Source: Alteromonas confluentis (GTDB taxonomy: Bacteria > Pseudomonadota > Gammaproteobacteria > Enterobacterales > Alteromonadaceae). Taken from it: a DNA stretch of 64,000 bases. Below, one piece after another: positions 9,358 to 19,000 of this stretch (positions are counted from its first letter, which is position 1; the number at the start of each line of letters is the position of its first letter). The stretch spans positions 464,515-528,514 of the forward strand of contig NZ_MDHN01000041.1 of assembly GCF_001757105.1 (NCBI RefSeq). The letters are read 5' to 3'. The translations under genes and the position numbers were made by a program. The notes below the pieces were generated by a model. It made no database searches and was not told where the DNA came from. It saw only the letters and a list, made by a program, of their open reading frames with translations.

Positions 9358-10572
9358 ATGGCAGTAAACGGGATTGGCGGCAAAACAACCGCCGAAGCAT
9401 TATCATCATTAAAAGATATGACACAAGACATCTCCGCCGTAGGCAAACCGGAGTATCTTTCCCGCATTGCAAGCGCCCAAGCGTATATGCAGCAAAATGA
9501 TATTGCTGCCGTTTACCTGAACGCCGGCACAAACATGACGTACTTTACCGGCCTTGAATGGTACGCCAGTGAGCGTCTTGTAGGCGCTATTCTGCCAGCA
9601 AACGGCGACATCGTTTTTATTGCTCCCACGTTTGAAATTGGTTCGTTGTCTGAACGCCAGCTTATTGAAGGCGAAATTATTGGCTGGCAGGAACACGAAA
9701 GCCCGTATACCTTATTTGCTAACACCCTTTCAAACATGGGCATTAGCGAAGGCGCCACCATTGGCGTGGACGAATCCACTGCATTTTTCATTGTCGACGG
9801 CTTCAATAAAGCACTATCCGGTATAAACATCATTAACGGTAGTGCTGTAACTGCGCACTGTCGTATGCAAAAAAGCGAGACGGAATTAGCACTGATCCAG
9901 CGCGCTATGGACATGACCATCACTGTGCATAAAGCGGCGGCCAGTATTTTGCGTGAAGGGATCACCACCACCGAAGTCGAGCAGTTTATCCATGAAGCAC
10001 ACAAGAAAGTGGGCGCGCCAGCAGGGTCTTACTTCTGCATTGTATTATTCGGTAAAGCCACCTCATTCCCCCATGGCGTGAAAGATCCGCAAGTGCTGAA
10101 AGCCAACGACATGGTGCTAATTGATACTGGTTGTAAACTGAAAGGTTACTTATCAGACATTACTCGCACCTATTGCTTCGGCACGCCCACAGAAAAGCAG
10201 GCAACCATGTGGGAAGCGGAAAAAGCCGCTCAGATTGCTGCCTTTAACGCAGCCAAAACGGGTGCGCCATGTGGCGATGTCGATGCCGCTGCCCGCGCCT
10301 GTCTGGAAACCTATGAGCTTGGTCCAGACTATAACCTTCCGGGCCTGCCTCACCGCACAGGTCATGGCATTGGTATGGATATTCACGAATGGCCTTACCT
10401 GGTAAAAGACAATCCACAGCCACTGGCAAAAGGCATGTGTTTCAGCAACGAGCCGATGATTGTGGTACCCGGAGAATTCGGTATTCGTTTAGAAGACCAT
10501 TTCTACATGACCGACACCGGTGCTGCCTGGTTCACTGAACCGGCCCACTCCATCGAGAACCCGTTCGGCTAA
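9358..10572 (+). CDS. M24-family Xaa-Pro aminopeptidase/dipeptidase
   Basis: A 404-residue cytoplasmic protein with a creatinase-like N-terminal domain (about 25-160, including YFTGLEWYASERLVG) and an M24 pita-bread catalytic domain. The metal ligands are visible in order: Asp in LIDTGCKL, Asp in YLSDITRTY, His in GHGIGMDIHE, Glu in SNEPM and Glu in IRLEDH. The family removes N-terminal residues preceding proline from short peptides. The start is supported by GGGAGG just before the ATG. The yigZ gene follows two bases later, so the two are co-transcribed. An ectoine hydrolase (DoeA/EutD), also M24, was considered; the N-terminal part fits ordinary Xaa-Pro peptidases better. Confidence 0.88.
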   Translation: MAVNGIGGKTTAEALSSLKDMTQDISAVGKPEYLSRIASAQAYMQQNDIAAVYLNAGTNMTYFTGLEWYASERLVGAILPANGDIVFIAPTFEIGSLSERQLIEGEIIGWQEHESPYTLFANTLSNMGISEGATIGVDESTAFFIVDGFNKALSGINIINGSAVTAHCRMQKSETELALIQRAMDMTITVHKAAASILREGITTTEVEQFIHEAHKKVGAPAGSYFCIVLFGKATSFPHGVKDPQVLKANDMVLIDTGCKLKGYLSDITRTYCFGTPTEKQATMWEAEKAAQIAAFNAAKTGAPCGDVDAAARACLETYELGPDYNLPGLPHRTGHGIGMDIHEWPYLVKDNPQPLAKGMCFSNEPMIVVPGEFGIRLEDHFYMTDTGAAWFTEPAHSIENPFG

Positions 10573-10574
10573 TC

Positions 10575-11177
10575 ATGAGTTATCGCGTTCCGAAACAGCG
10601 GTATGAAACGCTGCTGGAAATTAAAAAGAGTAAGTTCTTTGCTTGTGCTGGCTTCGTGGAGTCCCGCGAAGCGGCGATGCAAATGCTTGAAGAAGTGAAA
10701 GCCCAATACCCCGACGCCCGGCACCATTGCTGGGCGTATCTACTTGGTACTCCCCATCAACCGGTAAGCGTGGCCATGTCAGATGACGGCGAGCCTTCGG
10801 GCACCGCAGGTAAACCCATTCTGAATGTGCTGCAACACAAAGATGTGGGCAACATCATGATGATTGTCACCCGCTATTTTGGTGGTATCAAGCTGGGTGC
10901 AGGCGGACTGGTACGCGCTTATTCCGGCGCAGCGCAGCAAACCATGGAAACCTTACCAGTAATTGAAATGGTAAGTCTGGAATCGTTTCAGGTAGAAACC
11001 GACTTCGCCCAGGAGCAGTTTATTCGCCATTGGGTCTCAACGGTAGAAGGCAAAATCGCCGATTGCCAGTACAGTCAGGCCGTTACCCTGTTTGTCGATA
11101 TTCCCGCTGATGCTGAAGATGCCCTGATGGCAATGGAAGGCAGTCATGGATTGCGGATTAAGCGGGTTGCGGATTAG
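10575..11177 (+). CDS. yigZ: YigZ/IMPACT family protein
   Basis: A 200-residue protein matching bacterial YigZ: the N-terminal IMPACT domain carries HHCWAYLLG, SDDGEPSGTAGKP and the hallmark VTRYFGGIKLGAGGLVRAY, followed by the ferredoxin-like C-terminal DUF1949 domain. The family is related to eukaryotic IMPACT, which modulates translation control; the bacterial role is not settled. It starts two bases after the stop of the M24 peptidase gene, an arrangement resembling the pepQ-yigZ pairing known in enterobacteria. The length is normal and nothing is missing. Confidence 0.93.
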   Translation: MSYRVPKQRYETLLEIKKSKFFACAGFVESREAAMQMLEEVKAQYPDARHHCWAYLLGTPHQPVSVAMSDDGEPSGTAGKPILNVLQHKDVGNIMMIVTRYFGGIKLGAGGLVRAYSGAAQQTMETLPVIEMVSLESFQVETDFAQEQFIRHWVSTVEGKIADCQYSQAVTLFVDIPADAEDALMAMEGSHGLRIKRVAD

Positions 11178-11243
11178 TCAGACGACACAGAGAGCGCCCG
11201 GACAGCGCGATCATACAAGCCGGCCTAAGCATGACGAGCGGTT

Positions 11244-11438
11244 GAAAGTAAGGAGCAATTGCTCGTACGGAACGGTAAGCCCGCGGACAGGGGGTGGTGT
11301 TGCCTGAGTGAACCGTCTGCCGCAGGGAAGCGGCAGCCGAGGCCCCATGGATGGGTTTACGCCGTGTTCACGAAGGCAATACCACCCCCTGGCCAGAAGG
11401 GCTTACATACGTTCCTACGGGCAATTGCGCCTTATTTC
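11244..11438. repeat. Nested inverted-repeat element, about 195 bp
   Basis: The two ends are near-perfect inverted copies: TAAGGAGCAATTGCTCGTA (from 11249) against TACGGGCAATTGCGCCTTA (ending 11434), both including GGAACG/CGTTCC and GTAAGCCC/GGGCTTAC. Further in, CAGGGGGTGGTGTTGCCT pairs with AGGCAATACCACCCCCTG. The core contains a CTGCCGC/GCGGCAG hairpin and CCATGG. The whole can fold into a long cruciform or RNA hairpin. It resembles dispersed non-coding palindromic elements of gammaproteobacteria, but this is its only copy in the window, so mobility is inference. Confidence 0.85.
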
Positions 11439-11523
11439 GTCCAATTGGCACAGTAAGGCTTCGGCTTTTATTATCGCGCCGTCTTGCCGCCACCCCGCTC
11501 AAATTCCATCCAAAAACGCGGTT

Positions 11524-11538
11524 TAGCAGAATCTGCTG
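11524..11538. promoter_or_regulatory. Lrp-like 15-bp palindrome upstream of the TonB receptor
   Basis: TAGCAGAATCTGCTG contains the perfect palindrome AGCAGAaTCTGCT. It belongs to the same motif found at 22887, 24303, 36103 and 36278 and fits the E. coli Lrp consensus YAGHAWATTWTDCTR at most positions. It lies about 195 bp before the receptor start. Confidence 0.6.
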
Positions 11539-11731
11539 CATTGCTTGAACGCTCAAAATTTTTCACTGCACTAGGGCGCTTTTTCAGCGCATTTTCAGCG
11601 TGGCAATCACCGTATACTGATTGTGGAAGAATTATTCACCAACAATAAGAAGCTTTAATTACATTAAATAAAATAAGCTCAGAGGATAATGCTTTTGCCG
11701 TTGACCAGAGAACTTATTGGAGAGGAACACC

Positions 11732-13870
11732 ATGATAACCAAAAGAATTTTGACTAAATCGGTGCTTGCGGGTGCTGTTTCAGTCGCCCTATCGTCTACC
11801 GTCAACGCACAAACTTCAAACGAGCAACAAGATGTTGAGCAAATCGAAGTGGTTCAACAACGTCAGGCTTACCGTGGCGACGTGCCACTCAAATCTATGC
11901 CGCAGAATATTGATGTGGTCAGCGCAGAACTGCTTGATGACCTCGGCGTAAACGACTTTCAGAACGCGCTGGACTTCACCAGCGGTATTGCCCGTCAGAA
12001 CAGCTTCGGCGGCATGTGGGACAGCTTTGCTATCCGCGGATTTGCCGGTGATGAAAACCTGCCAGGCGGCTACCTGGTAAATGGATTCAGCGCAGGCCGT
12101 GGTTACAGTGGTCGCCGCGAAACCTCGAATATTCAGTCCATCGAAGTGATTAAAGGCCCGGGCTCTGCACTGTTCGGCCGTAGTGAGCCTGGCGGTACTA
12201 TCAACATTATTACTAAAAAGCCGCAGTTCAGTGAAGAAGGCTATATTCAGGCGACTATCGGCAGCTACGACCTTTACCGTGTAGAAGGTGATTACACCAA
12301 TGCGATTACCAAAGATTTAGCATTCCGCGTAAACGGTGCCTATGAAGATGCCGGAAGTTTCCGTGATACTGTTGAAACCAACAAACTTTCCATCAGCCCG
12401 TCTTTCCATTACAACTTCTCTGCCGATACCAGCCTGGTTTATGAGTTGGAATACCTCGATCAGGAACTGCCGTTTGACCGCGGGATCATTGTTACCAACT
12501 ATGAATTCGGTGATGTGCCCATTGAAACCTACTACGGTGAACCCGCCGATGGCCCTACGCAAATTGATGCAACCGGTCATCAGCTTACGTTCCAGCATAA
12601 GCTGAATGATAACTGGAACTTTCTTGCCGGTTTGAGCTACCGCGAATCCAGCTTTGAAGGCTATTCATCGGAAGTTGAACTTGGCGGTCGCCAGTTGGTT
12701 ACCGAAGAGGGTTTTGAAGAAACAGTAAACCGTCGCCGCCTGTACCGTAACTATGAAAGTGAAGATCTGGCCGGTCGTCTTGAATTTAGTGGTACTGTAG
12801 ATTTAGCCGGTATGGCTCACCACATTCTGATTGGTGCTGATGCCTACGAATACACGCTGGACATCACACAAGATCGCTGGCGCGTAGCCTGGGGCGTAAA
12901 CGATACCACCTACTCGGTAAACAAATATAACCCTGTGTATGGTCAGGCATTACCCGAGCTTTCTCCAGTTCGCTTCGATACCGAAGACCAGAGTTCTGTC
13001 GGTATTTACTTCCAGGATCAAATCGACGTAACCGAAAAATTCAAAATTCAGGGCGGTATCCGCTTCGATGATTTCGATCAGGACTTTGAATCTTTTCTCA
13101 CTGGACAGGTAACCTCGCAGTCGCAAACCGCCACCAGCCCGCGAGTTGGCCTGGTGTATGAAGCTTCCGAACTGTATACCCTGTATGCAAGTTACTCAGA
13201 AGGTTTCCGTCCAAACTCAGGTTCCAACTTCGACGGTGAAACGTTTGAGCCGGAAGAAAGTAAATCCTATGAGGCAGGTGTGAAATTCAACACTGCCGAT
13301 GAAGGTATTACCGGTACTGTCGCCTTCTTCCGTGCGGAAAAATCTAATGTGCTGGCGGCCGACCCGAATCCTGAACATTCAGGTTTTTCCGACACCATTG
13401 GTGAAGCAGAAAGTCAGGGCGTGGAAGTGGATTTAACTGCCATGCTGGGTGACAACACTATGGTGACAGTGGCATACGCCTATGTAGATGCCACCACGTC
13501 AAACGCTATCGTCAACGCTGATTGGGGTGTTGAGATTCCGGCTGGTACCCAACTGCTGAACATTCCGAAAAATAAACTGAATGTAACGGCAATTCACTAC
13601 CTCGACATTGCCGGGAAAGAATCGAAACTGGGTGCCAGTGTGAGTTACGTAGATGACCGTCCAGGTGAGTTAATTGACCCGAACTATGTACTGCCGTCTT
13701 ACACCACGGTTCGCATTTTCGGCTCTGTCAACCTCACCGATGCTCTGAGCATCAATGCTGACATCGAAAACCTGTTTGATGAAGAGTATTACGCCAGTTC
13801 TTATTCAGCGATGTGGACAATGCCGGGTAATCCGCGTCAGGCCAAGCTGAGTGTGAAGTACGCATTCTGA
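11732..13870 (+). CDS. TonB-dependent outer-membrane receptor, siderophore-receptor type
   Basis: A 712-residue protein: signal peptide (to about ...SSTVNA), TonB-box region IEVV, plug domain (about 45-165, with MPQNIDVV, AIRGF, EVIKGPGSALFGR and GGTINIITKKP) and a 22-strand barrel ending in the typical terminal aromatic, KYAF. It takes up large scarce ligands across the outer membrane using TonB energy. The start is ATG 11732, because GGAGAGG lies 6 nt upstream; the TTG at 11717 would overlap that site. The family name suggests ferric siderophores, but no iron genes or clear Fur box are nearby. A Lrp-like palindrome upstream links it instead to the catabolic genes at 22-40 kb. The ligand is unknown. 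Confidence 0.9.
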   Translation: MITKRILTKSVLAGAVSVALSSTVNAQTSNEQQDVEQIEVVQQRQAYRGDVPLKSMPQNIDVVSAELLDDLGVNDFQNALDFTSGIARQNSFGGMWDSFAIRGFAGDENLPGGYLVNGFSAGRGYSGRRETSNIQSIEVIKGPGSALFGRSEPGGTINIITKKPQFSEEGYIQATIGSYDLYRVEGDYTNAITKDLAFRVNGAYEDAGSFRDTVETNKLSISPSFHYNFSADTSLVYELEYLDQELPFDRGIIVTNYEFGDVPIETYYGEPADGPTQIDATGHQLTFQHKLNDNWNFLAGLSYRESSFEGYSSEVELGGRQLVTEEGFEETVNRRRLYRNYESEDLAGRLEFSGTVDLAGMAHHILIGADAYEYTLDITQDRWRVAWGVNDTTYSVNKYNPVYGQALPELSPVRFDTEDQSSVGIYFQDQIDVTEKFKIQGGIRFDDFDQDFESFLTGQVTSQSQTATSPRVGLVYEASELYTLYASYSEGFRPNSGSNFDGETFEPEESKSYEAGVKFNTADEGITGTVAFFRAEKSNVLAADPNPEHSGFSDTIGEAESQGVEVDLTAMLGDNTMVTVAYAYVDATTSNAIVNADWGVEIPAGTQLLNIPKNKLNVTAIHYLDIAGKESKLGASVSYVDDRPGELIDPNYVLPSYTTVRIFGSVNLTDALSINADIENLFDEEYYASSYSAMWTMPGNPRQAKLSVKYAF

Positions 13871-13879
13871 GTGTAAAAA

Positions 13880-13903
13880 GCCGGACCGTTCTGGTTCGGC
13901 CTT
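13880..13903 (+). terminator. Rho-independent terminator of the TonB receptor gene
   Basis: GCCGGACC/GGTTCGGC stem (one G-T pair), 5-nt loop, followed by CTTTC and preceded by an A-run; 10 bp after the stop. Confidence 0.7.
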
Positions 13904-13918
13904 TCAGGATTTTGCATA

Positions 13919-13957
13919 CGCTATAGGTAAAATAGATGACTGTTTATGCCTATAGCG
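13919..13957. promoter_or_regulatory. Spaced inverted repeat upstream of the Lrp-type regulator
   Basis: CGCTATAGG (13919-13927) and its exact complement CCTATAGCG (13949-13957), 21 bp apart, lie directly before the regulator gene. Two half-sites two helical turns apart suit an autoregulatory operator. The sequence differs from the CAGCAGA motif seen elsewhere. Confidence 0.5.
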
Positions 13958-13995
13958 GTAATGTGAAACAGAATGTAGTACAGAAGGAACATACC

Positions 13996-14487
13996 GTGGC
14001 AGACATGAAATTAGACCGTATTGATATTAACATCCTGGCAGAGCTGCAAAAGAACGGAAGGATCACCAACACTGATTTGGCCGACGCAGTGGCACTCTCT
14101 CCCAGCCCCTGTCTGGCAAGGGTAAAGCGCTTAGAAAAAGCCGGTTACATTACCAGCTATAACGCTAAAATCGCGTTAGATAAGTTAGGTGAAACCGCAA
14201 CTGTTTTCACCGAAGTTACACTGACCGACCACCACATGGAAGATTTTGCCAAATTTGAGCGCAACATTCGCACCATTGACGAAGTGATCGAATGTCACCT
14301 TATCAGCGGCGGTTACGATTATCTGCTCAAGTTCGTTACCCGTGGTATCACCCATTACCAAACACTGATGGAAGAAATTCTCGAGAAGGATTTTGGCATT
14401 GCCAAGTATTTCAGCTACATCGTGCTGAAGTCGCCTATCGAAAAACTTCATTACCCCCTTACTACTTTGTTTAAACCGGAAAAATAA
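13996..14487 (+). CDS. Lrp/AsnC-family transcriptional regulator
   Basis: A 163-residue protein with an N-terminal helix-turn-helix (LDRIDINILAELQKNGRI..., LSPSPCLARVKRLEKAGYI) and a C-terminal RAM/AsnC ligand-binding and oligomerisation domain (VIECHLISGGYDYLLKFV). This family senses amino acids and controls their transport and metabolism. The start is GTG 13996, with AGAAGGA 7 nt upstream; the ATG at 13936 lies inside the inverted repeat and has no ribosome site. The GhrA-like gene follows two bases after the stop. It is the best local candidate to bind the Lrp-like palindromes at 11524, 22887, 24303, 36103 and 36278, by inference from family and proximity only. Confidence 0.9.
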   Translation: MADMKLDRIDINILAELQKNGRITNTDLADAVALSPSPCLARVKRLEKAGYITSYNAKIALDKLGETATVFTEVTLTDHHMEDFAKFERNIRTIDEVIECHLISGGYDYLLKFVTRGITHYQTLMEEILEKDFGIAKYFSYIVLKSPIEKLHYPLTTLFKPEK

Positions 14488-14489
14488 TT

Positions 14490-15422
14490 GTGTCGCTGAC
14501 GCTGCTTTATAAAGGCCCTGCTGAGCGGGGCGAATGCTGGCAACAGGCCGTTGCGGCAGCATTGCCTGAGGTTCGCTGGTTTACCTGGCCAGACGTACCG
14601 CAACCGGAAGCCGTTGACGGCTTCATTACCTGGACGCTGCCAGACGATTACCAATCGCGATTCCCGAACCTGAAGGCCATCTTCTCCGTGGGTGCCGGTG
14701 TTGATCAGTTCAATCCGGCATCCCTTTCATCCGACCTCAAACTGGTACGCATGGTCGACCCTTCCATTGCTACCCAAATGAAAACCTACGTGCTGACTGC
14801 CGTAATGATGCTGCATCGAGAGCAGTTTCGTTACCAGCGTCAGGCCGCACAAAACCTGTGGCAGGCTCACCCGGTAAAACTGCCCCATGAATGTACCATT
14901 ACCATTTTAGGATTAGGCAGCCTGGGCAGCAGCGTGGCAGACATGCTTCACCAGCTAGGTTTTAATGTGCAAGGCTGGAGCCGCAGTCCGAAAACCCTTG
15001 ATGGGGTAACCACTCTACACGGCGACGAAGGCCTGAAGGCGCTTTTACCCAATACTGACATTTTGGTTTCCCTGCTTCCGCTCACCGATGAAACCCGCGG
15101 GCTATTGAACCAGGATTTACTCAGTCAGTTGCCCAAAGGCGCAGCGTTAGTTAATGCAGGTCGTGGCGAACAGGTGGTGGATGATGATTTGCTGTTCATG
15201 CTGGATTCCAGCCATCTGAGCCAGGCCGTGCTGGATGTATTTGAGAAAGAACCCTTACCCGCAAAACATGCATTCTGGGACCACCCGAATATTCATGTTA
15301 CGCCCCACACCGCGACCGTGACGCGCAATGACACCGCGGCAATTCGTCTGGTCGACAACCTGAAACTGTGGTTGCAGAACGAAACCATGGAGGGCGAAGT
15401 AGATAAAACCCGGGGCTATTAA
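14490..15422 (+). CDS. ghrA: Glyoxylate/hydroxypyruvate reductase A-like dehydrogenase
   Basis: A 310-residue D-isomer-specific 2-hydroxyacid dehydrogenase that reduces glyoxylate or hydroxypyruvate with NAD(P)H. The nucleotide-binding motif ILGLGSLGSSVADML sits near residue 140. The catalytic features LLPLTDETRG, NAGRGEQVVDDDL (Arg), DVFEKEPLP (Glu) and VTPHTA (His) are present. The lack of an N-terminal extension and the SVGAGVDQF segment match GhrA. It starts with GTG two bases after the stop of the Lrp-type gene, so the two share a transcript. The product may dispose of 2-oxoacids made by neighbouring catabolic genes; this is inference. Confidence 0.85.
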   Translation: MSLTLLYKGPAERGECWQQAVAAALPEVRWFTWPDVPQPEAVDGFITWTLPDDYQSRFPNLKAIFSVGAGVDQFNPASLSSDLKLVRMVDPSIATQMKTYVLTAVMMLHREQFRYQRQAAQNLWQAHPVKLPHECTITILGLGSLGSSVADMLHQLGFNVQGWSRSPKTLDGVTTLHGDEGLKALLPNTDILVSLLPLTDETRGLLNQDLLSQLPKGAALVNAGRGEQVVDDDLLFMLDSSHLSQAVLDVFEKEPLPAKHAFWDHPNIHVTPHTATVTRNDTAAIRLVDNLKLWLQNETMEGEVDKTRGY

Positions 15423-15444
15423 CGGCACCCGGGAATAGCCCATA

Positions 15445-15486
15445 AAAAAGCGCCGGTCAGCGTGCATCGCTCACCGGCGCTTTTTC
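15445..15486. terminator. Bidirectional rho-independent terminator
   Basis: AAGCGCCGGT..AGCG / CGCT..ACCGGCGCTT stem flanked by an A-run on the left and a T-run on the right, between the convergent ghrA and cupin genes. Confidence 0.9.
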
Positions 15487-15498
15487 TTTAATACCGCT

Positions 15499-15855
15499 TT
15501 AATCGTATACGCAAACGTACACTTTTTTGTATTTCTCTATGGTGCGCCAGGTCCCCTGAAAACCATCCTGCATCAGGAATGTATCACCCGCTTTGTAAGT
15601 CACCGGCTCGCCGCCGTCTTCTGTTAGCTCAATCAGTCCCTCAATCAGGTAACAGAATTCAAAGAATCCTTTCTTCACTGAACGGTTTACGCTGGCCTCA
15701 CAGGTCATTACGCCTACTTTGATTTTGTCGTTGCCCGCCGCCACGTGGGCCCACTTTTCCAGTAACGGATTGCCTTCAATCAGAATTTCAGGATTCGCAT
15801 AACTTTCGGTAGGGGCTTCAGCAGGATGCTGCACAACAGTTTGTAAACGGCTCAT
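15499..15855 (-). CDS. Small cupin-domain protein (DUF861/EutQ-like)
   Basis: A 118-residue single-domain cupin. The beta-barrel motif region FFEFCYLIEGLIELTEDGG and the second motif YKAGDTFLMQDGFQGTW are visible. The metal-binding histidines of classical cupins are largely absent, as in the DUF861 branch that includes EutQ and ureidoglycine-handling enzymes. The function is unknown. The start at ATG 15855 is preferred over the in-frame GTG at 15867, because CGGAG lies upstream of it at a workable distance. It is monocistronic, converging on ghrA. It may act on small amino compounds, judging only from neighbours. Confidence 0.75.
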   Translation of the reverse strand: MSRLQTVVQHPAEAPTESYANPEILIEGNPLLEKWAHVAAGNDKIKVGVMTCEASVNRSVKKGFFEFCYLIEGLIELTEDGGEPVTYKAGDTFLMQDGFQGTWRTIEKYKKVYVCVYD

Positions 15856-15873
15856 TAATTTAAACACTCCGGA

Positions 15874-15910
15874 TAAAAAAATAACGCTGTCTGCCTACCC
15901 GGCAACAGCG
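15874..15910 (-). terminator. Rho-independent terminator of the czcCBA transcript
   Basis: On the minus strand the stem CGCTGT..TGCC / GGCA..ACAGCG (15885-15910) is followed by TTATTTTTTT (15874-15883). It lies between czcA and the cupin gene, just before the cupin ribosome site. Confidence 0.75.
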
Positions 15911-16015
15911 ACTTCAGTTATATCCAGTATAAGCAGGTCGCCCCGGCAGCTTTCGCTAAATCGGCAAGGCTGCGGGGCATAATGATTGGCTTGTCAGATA
16001 AAATTCAGACAAAAA

Positions 16016-19000
16016 TTACGCGTCTGTTTTTACCCGGGCAAACCACGGATATAGCGTGGGTAGCACCACCAGCGTGAGTAAGGTGGAGCTGATAAGTCCG
16101 CCCACAATTACTGCCGCCAGCGGTTTCTGAATTTCAGCACCTAGCCCGTTAGAAAGCAGCATGGGGATTAACCCGAGCGCTGACGTCAATGCCGTCATCA
16201 ATACCGGCCTGAGGCGCGAGCAAGCCCCGGAGACAATTGCTCCCATCGCGTCCGCCTGATCTTTAAGCCTTAAATTCAGACTTTCCACCATGACCACACC
16301 GTTTAGCACCGCAACGCCGAACAGGGTAATAAAGCCGACAGAGCTTGGCACAGACAAATAGTGTCCACTGATATACAGCGACAGTACGCCGCCTACCGCC
16401 GCCAGTGGAATGTTTATCATGATCAGGGCCACCAGCCGCACATTGGTAAAGGCAAAGTAAAGCAACAGCGCAATCATCAGCAGTGAAACCGGCACCACCA
16501 GCATAAGACGCTGCATGGCGCGCTGCTGATTTTCAAACTGACCGCCAATCTGCACCGCATAGCCCCCCGGCAGCGCAACCTGAGAGTCGATGGCGTTACG
16601 AATATCACTCACCACGCTGCCCATGTCACGGCCATCAACGTTGGCCTGGATCACCACTCTGCGCTGTACATCATCACGTCGTATTTGCGGCGGACCAGAC
16701 TCGATAGCCACTGATGCCACGTCTTTAAGGCGTATCCAGGCACCCTGCGCACTGAGCAGACGTAGCTCGTTAATGGCATCAATATCATCGCGGAATGATT
16801 CGTTGTAACGCACCACAATATCGTATCGCTCGTTACCGCTAATGATTTGTCCTGCCGAAGCACCACCAATCCCCTGCTGCACCAGATCCATCACATCCGC
16901 CACATCCAGGCCATAGCGACTCAACTGTCTGCGATCAGGCCGCACCACTAATTGCGCCTCGCCGCTGATTTGTTCCATAGCCACATCCTGAGCACCGGGA
17001 ATTTGCGCCACGGCGTCAGCGATTTGTTGACCATAATTGGCCAGTACATCCAGATCCGGACCAAACAGCTTGATTGCCAACTCCGCTTTTACACCCGACA
17101 ATAACTCATCCACACGGGTAGAAATGGGCTGGGAGAAATTGAACAGCAAACCGGGATGCATTTCCAGTTTACGACCCATGGCTTCCTGCAGGCCCACGCG
17201 ACTTGACGCGGTTTGCCACTCGTCCACCGGTTTAAGACCAATGTAAATTTCGATATTGTTGACCGGCTCAGGATCGCCACCGATTTCTGCGCGGCCAATT
17301 TTGCTCACCGCATAAGTCACTTCCGGAAATTCCAATAGCATTTTTTCCAGTTTCGGCGCGACACTCAAGGCAGTATCCAAACTGGCAGAAGGGGCCAGCG
17401 TAACCCGCAGGTTAATGGTACCTTCCTCCAGTTCCGGCGCAAACTCCGTACCCAGTTGTGGAATGAGTGAACCCGCTATGGCTACCAGCGCAAGTGCTAC
17501 ACCTACAACGGCCTTTCGATGATGCATAGTGCGGGTCAGCAAGCGCGCGTAAGCCGCCTCCAGCTTCAGCAATACAGGATTTGCCCGCTGGACTACAGGA
17601 CGGGCTTTCAGCAGATACACCGACAACACCGGCACAAACACCAGGGCAACAATAACCGCGCAAATTAAAGCCAGCATAATCGCAATAGCCATCGGCTGAA
17701 ACAGCTTCGCTTCTACGCCTTCGAAACTGAACAATGGCGTGAATACCACCAGAATAATGAGCGTGGCAAAGAACACCGGTCGCGCCACTTCCTGGGCGGC
17801 ACGCACTATCAGTGCGGTGATGTCACCCGCGGCGTTATTGTCTTTCGGTAGCTTCTGATAGATGTTTTCCACCACCACCACCGAGCCATCCACCAGCATA
17901 CCGATGGCCACCGCCATACCGCCCAGTGACATCAGGTTGGCAGAAATGCCCAGCATACTGAGCATGGCCAGCGCCAGACCGATAGACACGGGGATGGAAA
18001 TCAACACCAGTAACGTAGCCCGCACGCTGAGTAGAAACAGCGCCAACACCACCACGATAAACAAAAACGCCAGCAGCAACGCGTTGACCACGGTATCCAC
18101 CGCCTGTCGAATGAGATCTGCCTGGTCGTAGTAGGGTTCAAAGCGCACACCTTCCGGCAGTGCGGCGTTGATAAGGTCGATGCGCTGGTTTATGCCCTGA
18201 ATCGTTGCATTGGTGTTGGCCCCCATGCGTTTGAGCACCACGCCGGATACAACTTCGCCCCGGCTTTCCACCTTACCCTGCTCGTCTTTCACCGACATGG
18301 TTACCGCTCCCTGGCGGATTTCACTGCCCATTTCCACCGCGGCCACATCACCCACAGTGATAATGGCAGCTCCTTCGGTTTTCAGCGGGATCTGTCTTAT
18401 CTCATCTAATGCCGCTTCACCAGAAGACAACCAGCCTGTTCCCCGGATCACCAGTTGTTCAGGGCCACGCTCCATATACCAGCCACCGGCATTATTGTTA
18501 TTGCGGGAAAGGGCTTCTACCACGTCCTGTTGCGTCAGGTTGTAGGACAATAACCGATTAGGCCAGAGATTCACCTGATACTGACGTACATAGCCACCGA
18601 AAGACAGCACTTCAGTAATACCGTCCACCGGCATCAGCAGCAGCTTAATGAGATAGTCATTCATACTGCGCAGCGCCATGCTATCGTAGCCTGAACCCTC
18701 ATCGGCAATCAGCAAATACTGGTACACCTGACCAAGTCCCGACGTATTCGGGCCAATGGCTGGCATGCCAATGCCTTCGGGGATCATGTCTGCGGCGATT
18801 TGCAAACGCTCAAACACCAACTGGCGGGCAAAGTACACATCGGTGCCCTCGCGGAACACCACCGTAATGCCGGATAAACCGGTTTTCGAAATAGAGCGCA
18901 CTTCTTCCACATCAGGCAGTGCATACATCACGGCCTCAATGGGATAAGTAATAAGCTGCTCCACTTCCTCAGCGGCGAGTCCCGGCGCTTCGGTATTAAT

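Larger units (their letters stand above)
11178..11731. other. Gene-free stretch upstream of the TonB receptor gene
   Basis: 554 bp without a credible gene. It holds a large nested inverted repeat (11244-11438), a Lrp-like palindrome (11524-11538), a small GCGCT/AGCGC hairpin near 11575-11590 and a possible -10 (TATACT, 11613-11618) for the receptor gene. The short open frames here come from the inverted repeat. Confidence 0.7.

Noticed and set aside
11259-11526. Short open frames of 62-72 codons inside the inverted-repeat element
   Set aside because: They exist in several frames at once as a consequence of the palindrome, lack ribosome sites and show no domain.
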